DNA of 64,000 nucleotides from Erinaceus europaeus. Lineage: Eukaryota > Chordata > Mammalia > Eulipotyphla > Erinaceidae. Within the stretch, counting starts at the first letter, position 1. Each line of letters starts with the position of its first letter. A program made the position numbers and the translations under genes. Below, piece by piece: positions 35,641 through 46,236 of the stretch. The stretch is taken from positions 5,210,726 through 5,274,725 of the forward strand of contig NC_080181.1 in the NCBI RefSeq assembly GCF_950295315.1, written 5' to 3'. The notes beneath the pieces were generated by a model that ran no database searches, was not told where the DNA came from, and saw nothing but the letters and a program-made list of their open reading frames with translations.

Positions 35641-35689
35641 TCTTTAAAAAAAATAGAAGGAAAAACTATCGCAATAAAATAGTAAATTA

Positions 35690-36840
35690 CAATAAAATGA
35701 AAAGGGGACTTGTGAGATGAGAGGAAGTATTTGCAAATTGTATATCTGGCAAAGTATTTGCAAATTGTTTATCTGTATCATTGGCATTCAACTTAAGTTA
35801 GGATCTTATACAATTCAAAAATAACAGTAGCAAAACTCTAATGTAACTGAGGGCAGAAGAACTGAAACAACTGTCTTTCAGCTGAGAATCCATTTGACCA
35901 AAAGGTACATGGAAAAGATGTGCAGCATCACTACTAGTCACCAGGGAGATGCAAATCAAAGTATCAATGAGATGCTCCTTTACACCTGGCAGAAGAAGGA
36001 GGTGGCAAGATGAGTGTTAGGGAGGGTGTGTGGAAAAGGAACAGTTTGTACATACTGTTGTTGGGAATGCCATCTGTCACAGCTACTATAGAAAACAGGA
36101 AGGGGGTTCTTCGGAAGACTAAGAATAGAACTGCCATATGATCCAGCATCCCACCTGTGGGTATAGAGCCAAAGGAAATGCAAACAGGATACTGAAGAAA
36201 TATCTGCACTCCCAGGTCAGGAGATAGTTCACCCAAAAGAGTGCATACCTTACCACACACAAGACCCTGAGTTTGAGTTCCAGAACCACATGGGAGCTCC
36301 ACAAATGGTAGAGTGCTGCTGTGATGCCTGTCCCTCTCCCCTCTCTCCAAACCTTCTCTCTTCTCTTTCTTACTCTAGTTTCTTTTTATAAAGGAATAGT
36401 TCTTCATGGGCATGCCACCTTCTGAGTGGAGCTGCACACTTGTATAGCCCTGGGTTCATTCCCTCTTGTCACACATATACACATTCTAGAAGAAATACCT
36501 GCACTCCCATTGCAACATTATTCACAACAGCCAAGCTATGGGACTTGATATGTGTCCATTAATGGATGGATTGATAAAGAAAATATGCGAAGTGCCATTA
36601 TATGATGAATAAGTTCTGGGAATCTGGTGCATGTGGTGACAATAGACTTCAAAGTACAACTTAAATGCTTCTGCAACAACAAAAAGAGGGGATGCAGATG
36701 GCATAGTGGAGGCATAACTAATGTTGTGGTGGAGTTTTTCTTGCAGTTACAAGTATATGAAATTATCATGCTGTATACCTTCAATTTATACAATGTTATA
36801 TGTTGATTTATCTTAATAAACTATCTGGCAACTGTGACAG
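35690..36840 (+). mobile_element. L1 ORF2 end and 3' UTR, sense, split by a SINE
   Basis: The sense blocks 'tatctggcaaagtatttgc', 'gggagatgcaaatcaaagt', 'tgccatatgatccagcatc', 'gcaacattattcacaacagc' and 'ttaatggatggattgataaa' are in the normal L1 order. Stops and indels break the frame. Confidence 0.75.
36214..36488 (+). mobile_element. Class C SINE inserted in L1 with target-site duplication
   Basis: The insert carries the head 'aggtcaggagatagttcacc', a B-box-like 'tgagtttgagttccag' and a CT-rich body. Repeats at 36,194-36,213 and 36,489-36,508 match at 19 of 20 positions, and the L1 sequence resumes exactly across them. Confidence 0.85.
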
Positions 36841-37528
36841 GAAATTCATTTCCATAATTTTCTCAGGCCACATAACTTTCTAGTTATTGCTTGTATGTAA
36901 TAACAGTGTAAATTTGTGAGAAACTATGCCATTAGATTATCTGAGACATACGGAAGCAATCTCATTTCCCAGAAAATTTAATGAGTAAGGAAATTATTGG
37001 TTTGTTTAGTCAACTCTTATGGCTTAGAGAATGTTACTGAAAACAGGTTTAATCTACTATCAGTTACATTAACTTTAGATAATTAATTTACCTCATTCTA
37101 GCTTTTGTTTCTTCATAGGCAAGACTACAATAATATTATCTTCCTTCTGTGTTTCGTGGATAACATGTGCTTAAGTATAAAAGCAACAGTGCCTGCAAAA
37201 AATATAATACAGTCCCTGAGAAACAGTATTTTTACTTGCTATATAACACTGTTCCTAAGGCTCTGAGGTCGAAATCAGGGAAAACAGCAGCAGTAAGAGA
37301 ATCCGGGTGAGACCTGCTGATTCTATGGATCATCTAACTTGTAGGCTTAGATTGAGGTGGCCTAGTGCATAGCAGCTAACTATCCAAGGGAGAAGAGAGC
37401 TGGGTTTCAAACATGGGCCATTAAACACCTGGTCATCAGGCAACAATCATGTAATGGCATTCTGAGCTCAGAGTGTTCTGAGTTGAGTGCACAAGGAGTC
37501 GTCACTGTGTAGGTAGCTGCTGAGACAT
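36841..37528. other. No recognised feature
   Basis: About 690 AT-rich bases upstream of the GAGT satellite. Nothing supported. Confidence 0.4.
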
Positions 37529-38595
37529 GTGAGTGAGTGAGTGAGTGAGTGAGTGAGTGAGTGAGTGAGTGAGTGAGTGAGTGATGAGTGAGTGAGTGAG
37601 TGAGTGATGAGTGAGTGAGTGAGTGAGTGATGAGTGAGTGAGTGATGAGTGACTGATGAGTGAGTGAGTGATGAGTGAGTGATGAGTGAGTGAGTGAGTG
37701 ATGAGTGAGTGAAGAGTGAGTGAGTGAGTGAGTGATGAGTGAGTGATGAGTGAGTGAGTGAGTGAGTGATGAGTGAGTGAGTGAAGAGTGAGTGAGTGAG
37801 TGAGTGATGAGTGAGTGAGTGATGAGTGAGTGATGAGTGAGTGAGTGAGTGATGAGTGAGTGAGTGAAGAGTGAGTGAGTGAGTGATGAGTGAGTGAGTG
37901 ATGAGTGAGTGAGTGATGAGTGACTGATGAGTGAGTGAGTGAGTGATGAGTGAGTGAGTGATGAGTGAGTGAGTGATGAGTGACTGATGAATGAGTGATG
38001 AGTGAGTGAGTGATGAGTGAGTGAGTGAGTAAGTGATGAGTGAGTGAGTGAGTGATGAGTGAGTGAGTGAGTGATGAGTGAGTGATGAGTGAGTGAGTGA
38101 TGAGTGAGTGATGAGTGAGTGAGTGATGAGTGAGTGAGTGATGAGTGAGTGAGTGAGTGATGAGTGAGTGATGAGTGACTGATGAATGAGTGATGAGTGA
38201 GTGAGTGAGTGAGTGAGTAAGTGATGAGTGAGTGAGTGATGAGTGAGTGAAGAGTGAGTGAGTGAGTGATGAGTGAGTGATGAGTGAGTGAGTGATGAGT
38301 GAGTGATGAGTGAGTGAGTGAGTGAGTGAGTGAGTGATGAGTGAGTGAAGAGTGAGTGAGTGAGTGAGTGATGAGTGAGTGAGTGAGTGATGAGTGAGTG
38401 AGTGATGAGTGAGTGAGTGATGAGTGAGTGAGTAATGAGTGAGTGAGTGAATGATGAGTGAGTGAGTGATTAGTGAGTGAGTGAGTGATGAGTGAGTGAG
38501 TGAGTGATGAGTGAGTGAGTGAGTGATGAGTGAGTGAGTGATGAGTGAGTGATGAGTGAGTGATGAGTGAGTGAGTGAATGAGTGAGTGATGAGC
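37529..38595. repeat. GAGT tetranucleotide satellite with GATGAGT interruptions (1.07 kb)
   Basis: The array alternates GAGT units with GATGAGT units, giving composite 11-, 15- and 19-bp periods. Rare variants (GACT, GAAT, GAAG, GTAA) recur at matching places. The block 'tgactgatgaatgagtgatg' appears at 37,981 and 38,176, showing a longer period of about 195 bp. Ser/Leu/Thr/His-rich open frames of 396 and 373 codons on the minus strand are repeat artefacts. Confidence 0.95.
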
Positions 38596-38943
38596 AAGTA
38601 CTGGATGGTGGGCTGGGGAGCATGGCATTCAGGGGAGAAAGAACAGGAAGCTTGAAATTCAGCTCTTGCTTTAGACTATTGCAGTGGAAGTACTTTTTCA
38701 GTTAAAAGTCCTGCCATTTCACCTGTGGTTGGCCCCCAGGATATAAGATTTTAAACCACAATGAAAGGAGTTGGAGGTAGGAAATCAGCCCTCCCTTCAT
38801 TAAGTCTTGTGGAGAAAGAGTGAGCAAAAGTAGAGGTAGATTAAACAACACAATTGTTTTCAACACCATATAACTCTTTATATTAGCTTTACCATTCAAA
38901 AAATAGAAAGTAGGTAGCAATTTAAAAGACTAGGAAAGCTATC
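38596..38943. other. No recognised feature
   Basis: Unique-looking flank of the satellite. Confidence 0.4.
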
Positions 38944-39047
38944 GGGGAGGGGATGGGATATGGAGTTCGGGTGGTGGGAATTGTGTGGCATTGTACCCCT
39001 CTTATCCTATGTTTTTTGTCACTGTTTCCTTTTATATATATGAAAAT
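38944..39047 (+). mobile_element. L1 3' UTR fragment, sense, terminal 100 bp
   Basis: It shows 'ggggaggggatgggatatgg', 'ggtggtgggaattgtgtgg' and 'cccctcttatcctatg', then a TATATA stretch leading into an AAAG array. Confidence 0.75.
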
Positions 39048-39049
39048 TA

Positions 39050-39105
<56 letters not shown>

Positions 39106-39106
39106 A
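39048..39106. repeat. (AAAG)n microsatellite as L1 tail
   Basis: About 14 AAAG units that directly follow the L1 3' UTR end, consistent with an expanded retroposon tail. Confidence 0.95.
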
Positions 39107-39987
39107 GTAAACACCAAAACCAATGCTCCACCGTGTTTTTCTACATTGAGCATAGCCATGCTTAAGACTCCCCACTGCATAGTAGTTCAGTCGCATATGC
39201 AATGGTGCCTGTTCAAAAGCTGAGGAAGACTCATGACAGTTAAGGTAGAACTATAGATGTTCAATCACTTTCAGTGTTTGATTGAATGATATGACTTTCG
39301 TTTCAGGACTTAGGACTTACCCTAAAAGATAAAGAGTATTGATGAGTGTTGCAATTCAGTTCTATAATGTACTAATAGTCAAATACAGAGTGGCTAAGAA
39401 ACTAGTGTTCACAACTTTCAGTTATCAGAAAAAACAACATCAGTATAAACTGGGTGCATGCTGAATCTACTTGATTTGAACACATCTTTCTTCTGTTTTT
39501 CTACTTTTTGTTAGTCTTCATTCAATTGAAATGACCCATTGTGTTAAATAGGCCTTTAAAAGACTCCAAAAACTGAACTAAGAAAATTGAAAACTAAAAA
39601 TGAGTTCAGTGGATCATAATCTAGCAAATCAGAACAGGAAGGAAAGTTTTGTCTTACAATAGTCACAAAACTCTTGTACCTAGGGATAAGCATAAGAACT
39701 ATATATCAACTCTGTAAGCAATAAACAAACTGTGCGACTTGAGGTAAAGGCCGAGATAGACGGGACAGTAGCACCTGTTCCATGATGGTGAGACCCATAA
39801 GTGGTGCAGCTGACAGATTTGTGTTTGATCTGGACTTCCAGCCCCTAGCACGTTCCTGGAAAATCTGTATAGAGGATGTAGATACAGTTTATGACTGACA
39901 CACAGATTTCCATTTAAAAAACACATAATCATAAGAATTTGATAACGTGTAAATCAATGCCACCCAATTTAAATAATAATAATGTAT
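39107..39987. other. No recognised feature
   Basis: About 880 AT-rich bases with no supported element. Confidence 0.4.
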
Positions 39988-40262
39988 GAGGTAGGGCAGA
40001 ACACCTGCCTTACCATGCTCAAGGCCCCAGGTTCAAGCCCAGCACCCCATGGAAGCATCATGAATGGAACCAAGGGAAGTTCCACAGATGACAGAGCAGT
40101 TCTTAGGTGACTGCCCTACTCTCTCTGTCTCTCCCTATACCTTCTCTCTATCTTACATAAAGAAGTGAAAAAAGTCAGTCCAGGAGCTGTGGAATTAGTG
40201 CTTCTAAGAAAGAAAAATGAAAGAAAAAAGAAAGGAAGGAAGAAAGAGAAAGAAAGAAAGAT
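39988..40262 (+). mobile_element. Class C SINE, plus strand
   Basis: The B-box block 'cccaggttcaagcccagc', 'agatgacagagcagttctt', a CT-rich body and a purine-rich tail (AAAGAAAGG) support it. Confidence 0.65.
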
Positions 40263-40353
40263 TTGCTTTGCCAGATACCACTAACTATCATGTTTGGGCA
40301 CTTCCTCTCTGTACTATGTTGTGTAATTAGTAGATTCTGATCATAAAGTTTAT

Positions 40354-40511
40354 TTACCTATTTATTTATTTATTTATTTATTTATTTTGCCTCCAGGGTT
40401 ATCGGTGGGGCTCGGTGTCAGCACCACAAACACACTGCTCCTGGTGGCCATTTTTCCATTGTTGTTGTTGCTGTTATTGTTGTTGGATAGGACAGAGAGA
40501 AATTGAGAGAG

Positions 40512-40549
<38 letters not shown>

Positions 40550-40683
40550 CTGCAGGCCTGTGTCAATGCTTGTGAAGCGACCTCCTTGCATGTGGGGAGC
40601 CCAGGCTCAAACTGGGATCCTTGTGTGGGTGCTTACACTTCACACTATGTGCACTTAACCCAGTGCGCTACCGACTGGCCCCC
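40354..40683 (-). mobile_element. Class B SINE, minus strand, with short target-site duplication
   Basis: The reversed TTTA tail, 'gcctccagggttatcggtgg', a TTG-rich stretch, a GA run (about 40,517-40,543) and reversed head 'gcacttaacccagtgcgc' are in order. Flanking 9-bp repeats 'aaagtttat' lie at 40,345-40,353 and 40,684-40,692. Confidence 0.88.
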
Positions 40684-40692
40684 AAAGTTTAT

Positions 40693-41076
40693 GTTTTTAT
40701 TTAGTCTACTTCTCCTTATAAAAGGAAATAGTCTTTAGAAATAATTAAACCTACAGGATAGTTGAGTATACAGTTCTAGTGAATTCACAATATGAAACCA
40801 TGTGAAATTTGTTTAAAGAAAAGTGCACCTTGAGAAAAATATGTAACATAGAAATACTACAGTATATATCAATGATGGCAAAATAAAACTAATAAGTATA
40901 TGTCCAAGATGAGCCCAAGTCCATAAGTGAAAATGTATGGGGCCACAGAGAGATTGGGAGGAACTAATTACTAATGGCATGATAACACCAATTTTTTCTC
41001 TTCTTTAATGTTTTTGAAATTTTGACATTCCACTGTTAACGGAGGTATTTTAATTATTTTTTTTAAGATGCTGTGT
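40693..41076. other. No recognised feature
   Basis: AT-rich unique sequence. Confidence 0.4.
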
Positions 41077-41090
41077 TTCTGATGTTTGGT

Positions 41091-41181
41091 TTCCCATCCA
41101 AGTACTAACCAGGCCCGACCCTGCTTAGCTTACGAGATCAGACGAGATCGGGTGTGTTCAGGGTGGTATGGCCGTAGACAG
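41091..41181 (-). pseudogene. 5S rRNA retropseudogene, 3'-truncated and tailless
   Basis: On the minus strand, 41,179 down to 41,091 matches the first 89 nt or so of mammalian 5S rRNA. It begins 'gtctacggccataccacc' and ends 'agtacttggatggga', with about four differences, including GCG to ACA near position 24-26 and G to T near position 48. The last third of 5S is absent and no A tail follows. Flanking repeats at 41,077-41,090 and 41,182-41,195 match at 13 of 14 positions ('ttctgatgtttggt' versus 'ttctaatgtttggt'). This marks a retroposed copy rather than a working gene, since the 3' part and the terminator are missing. Confidence 0.88.
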
Positions 41182-41195
41182 TTCTAATGTTTGGT

Positions 41196-42093
41196 AAAGG
41201 CTTCTATAGTGGGGCATCCCACCCCTCAGCAGCCCACCCCCCCAATCACACTGCACTACTAAAGTACCCAGCAGCTGGAGAATGTTTACAGGGATCCTTA
41301 AGCCTGTTTATACCAGTTGCACTTAGCATTGCTTTTCTGTAACGCAATTAACCAGTATGTAAATAGATGCAATAGGAGTAGAGAGACAGAGAGAGCTGTT
41401 ATTTCTAAGAACCAAGTTGAAGGTTTTAAAAAGATTACATGAAGTGCAGTCAGCTAGGAGAGGGGGAGAGAGGGAGATGGGGAAGAGAAGCCACAGTGAG
41501 ACAGAGAAAGAAAAGGGTGGAAATGAAGAAGGGTGGGAGGGGAAAGGAGGAATTCGCCTAGAACTGTGGGGCTAGCAACTTAAAATGGTGGGGAAGGAGA
41601 AAGACGAACAAAATCTAGAAGAATGTAGCATCCAGATGATCTTGCAAGTGTTCTAAGATTTCTAGCATTTAAAAGGAAAGCTTCAACAATGGAAAGAGTA
41701 AGTCAGTGCTATGCTATTGGTGTGCAAGAAAAAAAAAAGAGTAATCAGATCAGTGAACTCCATTGCAAAAGATAAAACCTGGTCCTTAATTAAAAGCTTT
41801 ATGAAGAAAATGTATCTTCTTCTCTAAGAGAAGTCCGTCATGAAACCATTTTATTAGCATTATTAAAATATCTAACACAGCCGAATTGCAAGTGCATATG
41901 TGTAACAGAGTACATGTGGTACTCTGAAGAGACCTCCCAGTCTTAATTTGTCAAGAAAACTTTTGTCCTTTACCCACTGTCCAGTCCTTCCCAGGCTACA
42001 TGAAAACTGAAGAGTTTGGAGGGACACATTCCATAAATCAATGATTTTTCACTATTTTTAATTGGGGGCTGAAGAATGAAGCCAGGACCTCAA
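41196..42093. other. No recognised gene; purine-rich tract
   Basis: A GA-rich tract at about 41,380-41,560. Otherwise unclassified unique sequence. Confidence 0.4.
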
Positions 42094-42105
42094 AAAGTAT
42101 CACTG

Positions 42106-42158
42106 CTGGGAATCCGGTGGTAGCGCACTGGGTAAAGCACAGGTGGTGCGAAGTGCAG
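42106..42158 (+). mobile_element. Tailless SINE head (53 bp) with target-site duplication
   Basis: Only the first 50 or so nt of a class B SINE are present ('ccggtggtagcgcactggg', 'taaagcacaggtggtgcg'), ending before the B box. Repeats at 42,094-42,105 and 42,159-42,170 match at 11 of 12 positions ('aaagtatcactg' versus 'aaagtaccactg'). Confidence 0.75.
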
Positions 42159-42189
42159 AAAGTACCACTGGTAAGTGGCCTCCCTGTGT

Positions 42190-42366
42190 TAAAACCTTGA
42201 AGGAAAGAGACAGGAGAGAGGGAGAGTCAAAAAGAGAGAAAGGAGAGACACCATAGTGCTGCTTCATCATTCATGGCGCTGCTCTGCTGAGGTCTGTGGT
42301 GCTCCCAGGGGAGCAGGGCCTCATCCATGGTCACACTCTATGGGGTGAGCTATCTCCTAGCCCCCA
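42190..42366 (-). mobile_element. Degenerate class C SINE, minus strand
   Basis: A GA-rich body, 'agtgctgcttcatcattcat' and reversed head 'gagctatctcctagccccc' are present. The tailless SINE head at 42,106 interrupts or abuts its left side. Confidence 0.55.
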
Positions 42367-42892
42367 GCATTAACCACATTCACCTGGCAAGGAAGCAATA
42401 GTGCACATAGTGACTTCTGTTTGCAGGCCCCTGGACCACAAGTGATTCAGAAGTCTACAATTAAATCAACTGGTTTGATGTGAAGATCCCTACATCCTGC
42501 TGAACTGCACATTCACTACAGAGAGGACAAAAGCATTCACCCTCAACTAGATCACATGTGCTGAGGGGAGCAGGGGAGCCCCCCAATAACATTATTATAG
42601 CCAAATAGAGTTTTCTACAAAAAGGAAGTCAGTCAACCTGGTGATTAGTAACTCAGAGTTAAAACTCTGTTTAGACTTAAAACTGAAGAGACAAAAATAT
42701 ATCAAAAGCAAAATTAATCCCAGACCCCAGACAAGTTCAGTAATCTTACTTGTCCCAACCTTTAAGGTAGCAGTCAGTGAAAATGCTACATGCCACGTAG
42801 CACAAAGTAATGTACACATATTCCATTTTAACGTATCACTTGTCATTCTCATAGAATGTGCCCTTTAATTGTATTTCTTATTCTTTTTTTTT
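42367..42892. other. No recognised feature
   Basis: About 525 bases of unique sequence. Confidence 0.4.
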
Positions 42893-43147
42893 CTTGCCTC
42901 CAGGTTATCATTGGGGTTCAGTACCTGTACTATGAATCCACTGCTCCTATGACTATGGGGGGGCAGGTCAGAGAAATTGAGAGGGGAGAAGGAGATATTA
43001 AGGGGGAGAGAAAGATAGACACCTGCAGATCTGCTTCACCGCTTGCAAAGTGACCCCCCCCCCTTCAGGAGGGGAGCTGGGAGCTTGAACCAGGTCCTTG
43101 CACTCTGTACTATGTGTGCTTAACCTGATGTGCCACCACCTGGCCCC
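42893..43147 (-). mobile_element. Class B SINE, minus strand, internally shortened
   Basis: The reversed right end 'gcctccaggttatcattgg', 'cacctgcagatctgcttcac' and head 'gtgccaccacctggcccc' are present. The TTG-rich middle is reduced and a G run lies at about 42,957-42,963. Confidence 0.8.
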
Positions 43148-43394
43148 TCTTTTTCTTTTTTTATTTTAATTTATTCCTTTTTTAAAATTTTTGTTATCTT
43201 TATTTAATGAATAGAGACAGACAGAAATTGAGAGGGAAGGGGGAGATAGAGTGTGAGACAAGAGAGACACCTGTAGCCCTACTTCACCACTCAGAGCTTT
43301 TTCCCCTGCTGGTGGGGGATCAGGGTTTCAAACCTGGGTCCTTGAGCATTGTAACATGTGCTTTCAACCACGTGCGTCACCACCTAGCCCCTCT
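43148..43394 (-). mobile_element. Class A SINE, minus strand, adjacent copy
   Basis: A T-rich tail, 'agacagacagaaattgagag', 'cacctgtagccctacttcac', reversed B box 'tttcaaacctgggtcc' and head 'gcgtcaccacctagcccc' directly follow the preceding SINE. Confidence 0.82.
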
Positions 43395-44171
43395 TTCTTA
43401 CTCTGTATTTTGAAATATGGCAAATACAATGGAAAGAACTTGTACATTTAAAGTCAAATTCCTGTTTTTCATTGTTACTTTGCATAAGTCACTTCAGAAT
43501 ACAAATTGCTTAAGAAAACTCTGAGAGGGTTCTTTTACCCACAGGATACCATTATTATAGATGTCATTTGAGATAATATAGATAAAGGTGCTTCATGAAC
43601 TCAGTTCTGCCTGTCAGATCGTGCTAGGTTCTAGGAATTCAGAGATAAAACAAGGTTGTTGTCCTTAATTTTCAGAATGGTAGGACTTTAGCAACATGAT
43701 TACAACTGCACATGAACAGTTAAATTCTGTTTTTTGCACATGTAAATGATTAAAACCATCACCTATAAGTCTTAAAATTACTATTGTTATTTGGTCTGGG
43801 AAAGAAACAGTCTTGAGGACACCGACACTGAACACTGCTATTGTCCCAGAGGGACATTCCTTTTTTTTACCAGCTCAGTATGTACAGTGACAGGGTGTTT
43901 CTGCTTCCTGTGGCACCTCTGAGTAAGCAGAATGTGGAAGGTAAGAGAACAAAGCAAACAGAGTGCTATTTAATATATGCTCTACATCACACTGCCTGGC
44001 CCTTTAATGTTTGCTCTCTTTTATAAATGTCTGTCCTCCATTTTAGTCTAATAATATTAAGAATGCAATTTCCTCACAGAGTTCAACTTATTATTAGAAA
44101 ACCCAAACTAGACATAGTTCATAGGCCAATTAGGAGAACTGAAAAGCAACACATGAGACACATAAGAGACT
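43395..44171. other. No recognised feature
   Basis: About 780 bases of unique sequence. Confidence 0.4.
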
Positions 44172-44492
44172 TTCTTTTTGTTTTTGCCTCCAGGGTTATC
44201 ACTGGGGCTTCCTGCCTGCACCATGAATCCACTGCTCCTGAAGGCTTTTTCCCCCCATTCTTATTGCCCTTGTTGTTGTTATTGCTATTGTTGGATAGGA
44301 CAGAGAGAAATGGAGAGAGGAGGGGAAGACAGAGAGGGAGAGAGAAAGATAGACACCTGCAGACCTGCTTCACCACTTGTGAAGCAACCCCCCTACAGAT
44401 GGGTAGCTGAGGGCTCAGACTATGATCCTTGTGCTGGTCCTTGAGCTTTGTGCCATGTGCATTTAACCTGCTGCATTACTGCCCGCCCCCCA
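44172..44492 (-). mobile_element. Class B SINE, minus strand
   Basis: The reversed right end 'gcctccagggttatcactgg', the TTG-rich middle, 'cacctgcagacctgcttcac' and reversed head region through 'ttactgcccgcccccc' are in order. Confidence 0.87.
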
Positions 44493-44754
44493 AGATTCTT
44501 TTTCATTGTTTTTCATTAATGTATTCATTCATAATCAAAGCTTTACCATCATGGAGTTTACCTTCCAATGGAAGGAAACAAAATAAATTCACAGGTGAAA
44601 ATAGAATGCATCCAGGAATAAGTGAATCAGAGACAAGTGAAGTAAGGGAGATGGAGAGAGTTGTGCATTGTGGTATTAGTGTTGGGTAGAAAGGGAGGGC
44701 CATAGCCAGCAGGACAGTGTGGTTCAGGCAGTGGCTACACAGGAACACAGTGGA

Positions 44755-45168
44755 CGCATGCACCCCTATATTCATAACTGCATCATTTACAATCGCTAAG
44801 AAGTGGGAACTGCCTAAGTGCCCCCGGACAGATGACTAGATAAAGCAGTTCTGGGACACCCGTTCAATGGGATGCTTCTCTGCAGTGAAGGAGGTGGTAG
44901 TGTGTCTGTTGAGTCAAAGTGGATGGAACAGGAAACGATCATGCTTAGAGAAGTTAGAAGGAGGTAAAAGACAACTACAGGGTGGTTTTGCTCATCTGTG
45001 GAATTGAGAGGTAAAAAAGGAACTTAAAAAAAAAAAGTAGCCTAGTGGCAAACTGTCTCTAAGACTTTGTGAGAACTGTGGTGGTTATTGGTGGAGCGTG
45101 TGGACACAGAACTTTGGTGGTGGGAAAAGAACTATACCTTGAAATCTTATAAAATAAAAGGAGAGACA
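44755..45168 (+). mobile_element. L1 ORF2 end and 3' UTR, sense
   Basis: The sense order is L1-like: 'tcataactgcatcatttaca', 'aagtgggaactgcctaagtg', 'gaaacgatcatgcttagag', 'ttttgctcatctgtggaatt', then 'gaactttggtggtgggaaaa' and an A-rich end. The last block links the recurrent 'ggtggtgggaa' 3' UTR to L1. Confidence 0.65.
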
Positions 45169-45255
45169 CCAGGAAGTAGTAACACCACCTAGGCAAGAGA
45201 AGGCCAGGGCCAGAATCAGGGGTGCTGGTCGCAGTGAGCATCTTAAGAAGTGGTT

Positions 45256-45855
45256 GAGCCGACAGGGCCGTGGTGCACCCAGTTAAGCACACATATAGCT
45301 ATGTATGAGGACTAGGGTTTGAGCCCCCACACCCCAGCTGCAGGGGGCATGCTTCACAAGTGGTGAAACTGGTCTGCAGGTGTCTCTCTTTCTCTCTTCC
45401 ACCCTCTCTCTCTGTGCCACCAGGGTTATTCTGGGGCTTGATGTTTGCACAAGTCCACCTCTCCTAGCAGCCATTTTCTTTCTTTTTTTTCTTTTCTTTT
45501 TTCTTCTATTTTATTTCATAGGACAGAGAGAAATTGAGAAGGGAGATAGAGAGGGAGAGAGAGAAATAGATACCTGCAGACCTGTTTCACTGTTTGTGAA
45601 GCATCTACCCTACAGGTGAGGAGTAGGGTCTCAAACCCATCCTTGCACCACTAATGTGTGTACTCAAGCAGGTGTGCCAACAGCTGAAACCTTCTCTCTC
45701 TCCCTCCCCCTCCCCTCTCAGTTTCTATCTGTCCTATCAAATAATAATAATTTTTTTAAATTAGGGGAAAATGGCCACCTGGGCAGTGGATTCATTATGC
45801 AGGCACCAAGCCCCAACAATAACCCTGGTGGTGATTTAAAAAATAAAATGAACTG
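45256..45855 (+). mobile_element. Class B SINE (outer), interrupted by an inverted SINE
   Basis: The left part (45,256-45,412) has the head 'ggccgtggtgcacccagtt' and body. The right part (45,687-45,855) resumes with a CT-rich stretch, 'ggcagtggattcattatgc' and 'caggcaccaagccccaac'. Confidence 0.8.
45413..45686 (-). mobile_element. SINE (inner), nested in inverse orientation
   Basis: The reversed right end 'gccaccagggttattctggg', a TTTC-rich stretch, 'tacctgcagacctgtttcac' and reversed head 'caggtgtgccaacagctg' lie within the CT-rich body of the outer element. Confidence 0.8.
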
Positions 45856-45924
45856 AAATAAAGTATATGTTTTTTAAAGTTAAGATGGAGAGAGAGTTCC
45901 TGCTCTCAAGTATCTTACTGTAAT

Positions 45925-46120
45925 GATCACAGAGATGTATTTTGTGTGCTCAAAACTATGCATACACTGAGCTAAACTATGTACGTGTCAGGTATCATCA
46001 GTCTTTTCAGCCAGCGCAAGAGGCAACTGAGGCTAGGAGAAGCCAAGGTCTTTACTTGGGACCATAGGACTCATAAGCAAAAGCACCATGGAGCAACTCA
46101 GATTTGACTGTTGTCAAACC
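45925..46120 (+). mobile_element. Probable MIR fragment, sense
   Basis: The run 'cactgagctaaactatgtac', 'aagaggcaactgaggctagg', 'cttacttgggaccatagg' and 'ggagcaactcagatttgac' tracks the MIR consensus order, with a deletion in the middle. Confidence 0.5.
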
Positions 46121-46227
46121 CCCATATCCTCCAGATAGATGCAGAGAAGTATAGGTTGTAGGTGCCAACCTCATGCTTCTAGGAAGAGATGTTAGGTCAA
46201 GATATGAACTACAGTTACATCATCATC

Positions 46228-46236
46228 CTAGGCAGT
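46228..46236. repeat. Target-site duplication, left copy
   Basis: 'ctaggcagt' is identical to 47,443-47,451 and sits directly beside the AAG tail of the Vingi-like element. Confidence 0.85.

Noticed and set aside
37529..38595. CRISPR-like or phage repeat array
   Set aside because: It is an uninterrupted short-period satellite without unique spacers, in mammalian DNA.
37407..38623. Overlapping minus-strand frames of 396 and 373 codons (Ser-Leu-Thr-His repeats)
   Set aside because: They are translations of the GAGT satellite, both frames open at once, with no conserved sequence outside the array.
41077..41195. Functional 5S rRNA gene
   Set aside because: The last third of 5S is missing, there is no T-run terminator, and target-site duplications show retroposition.
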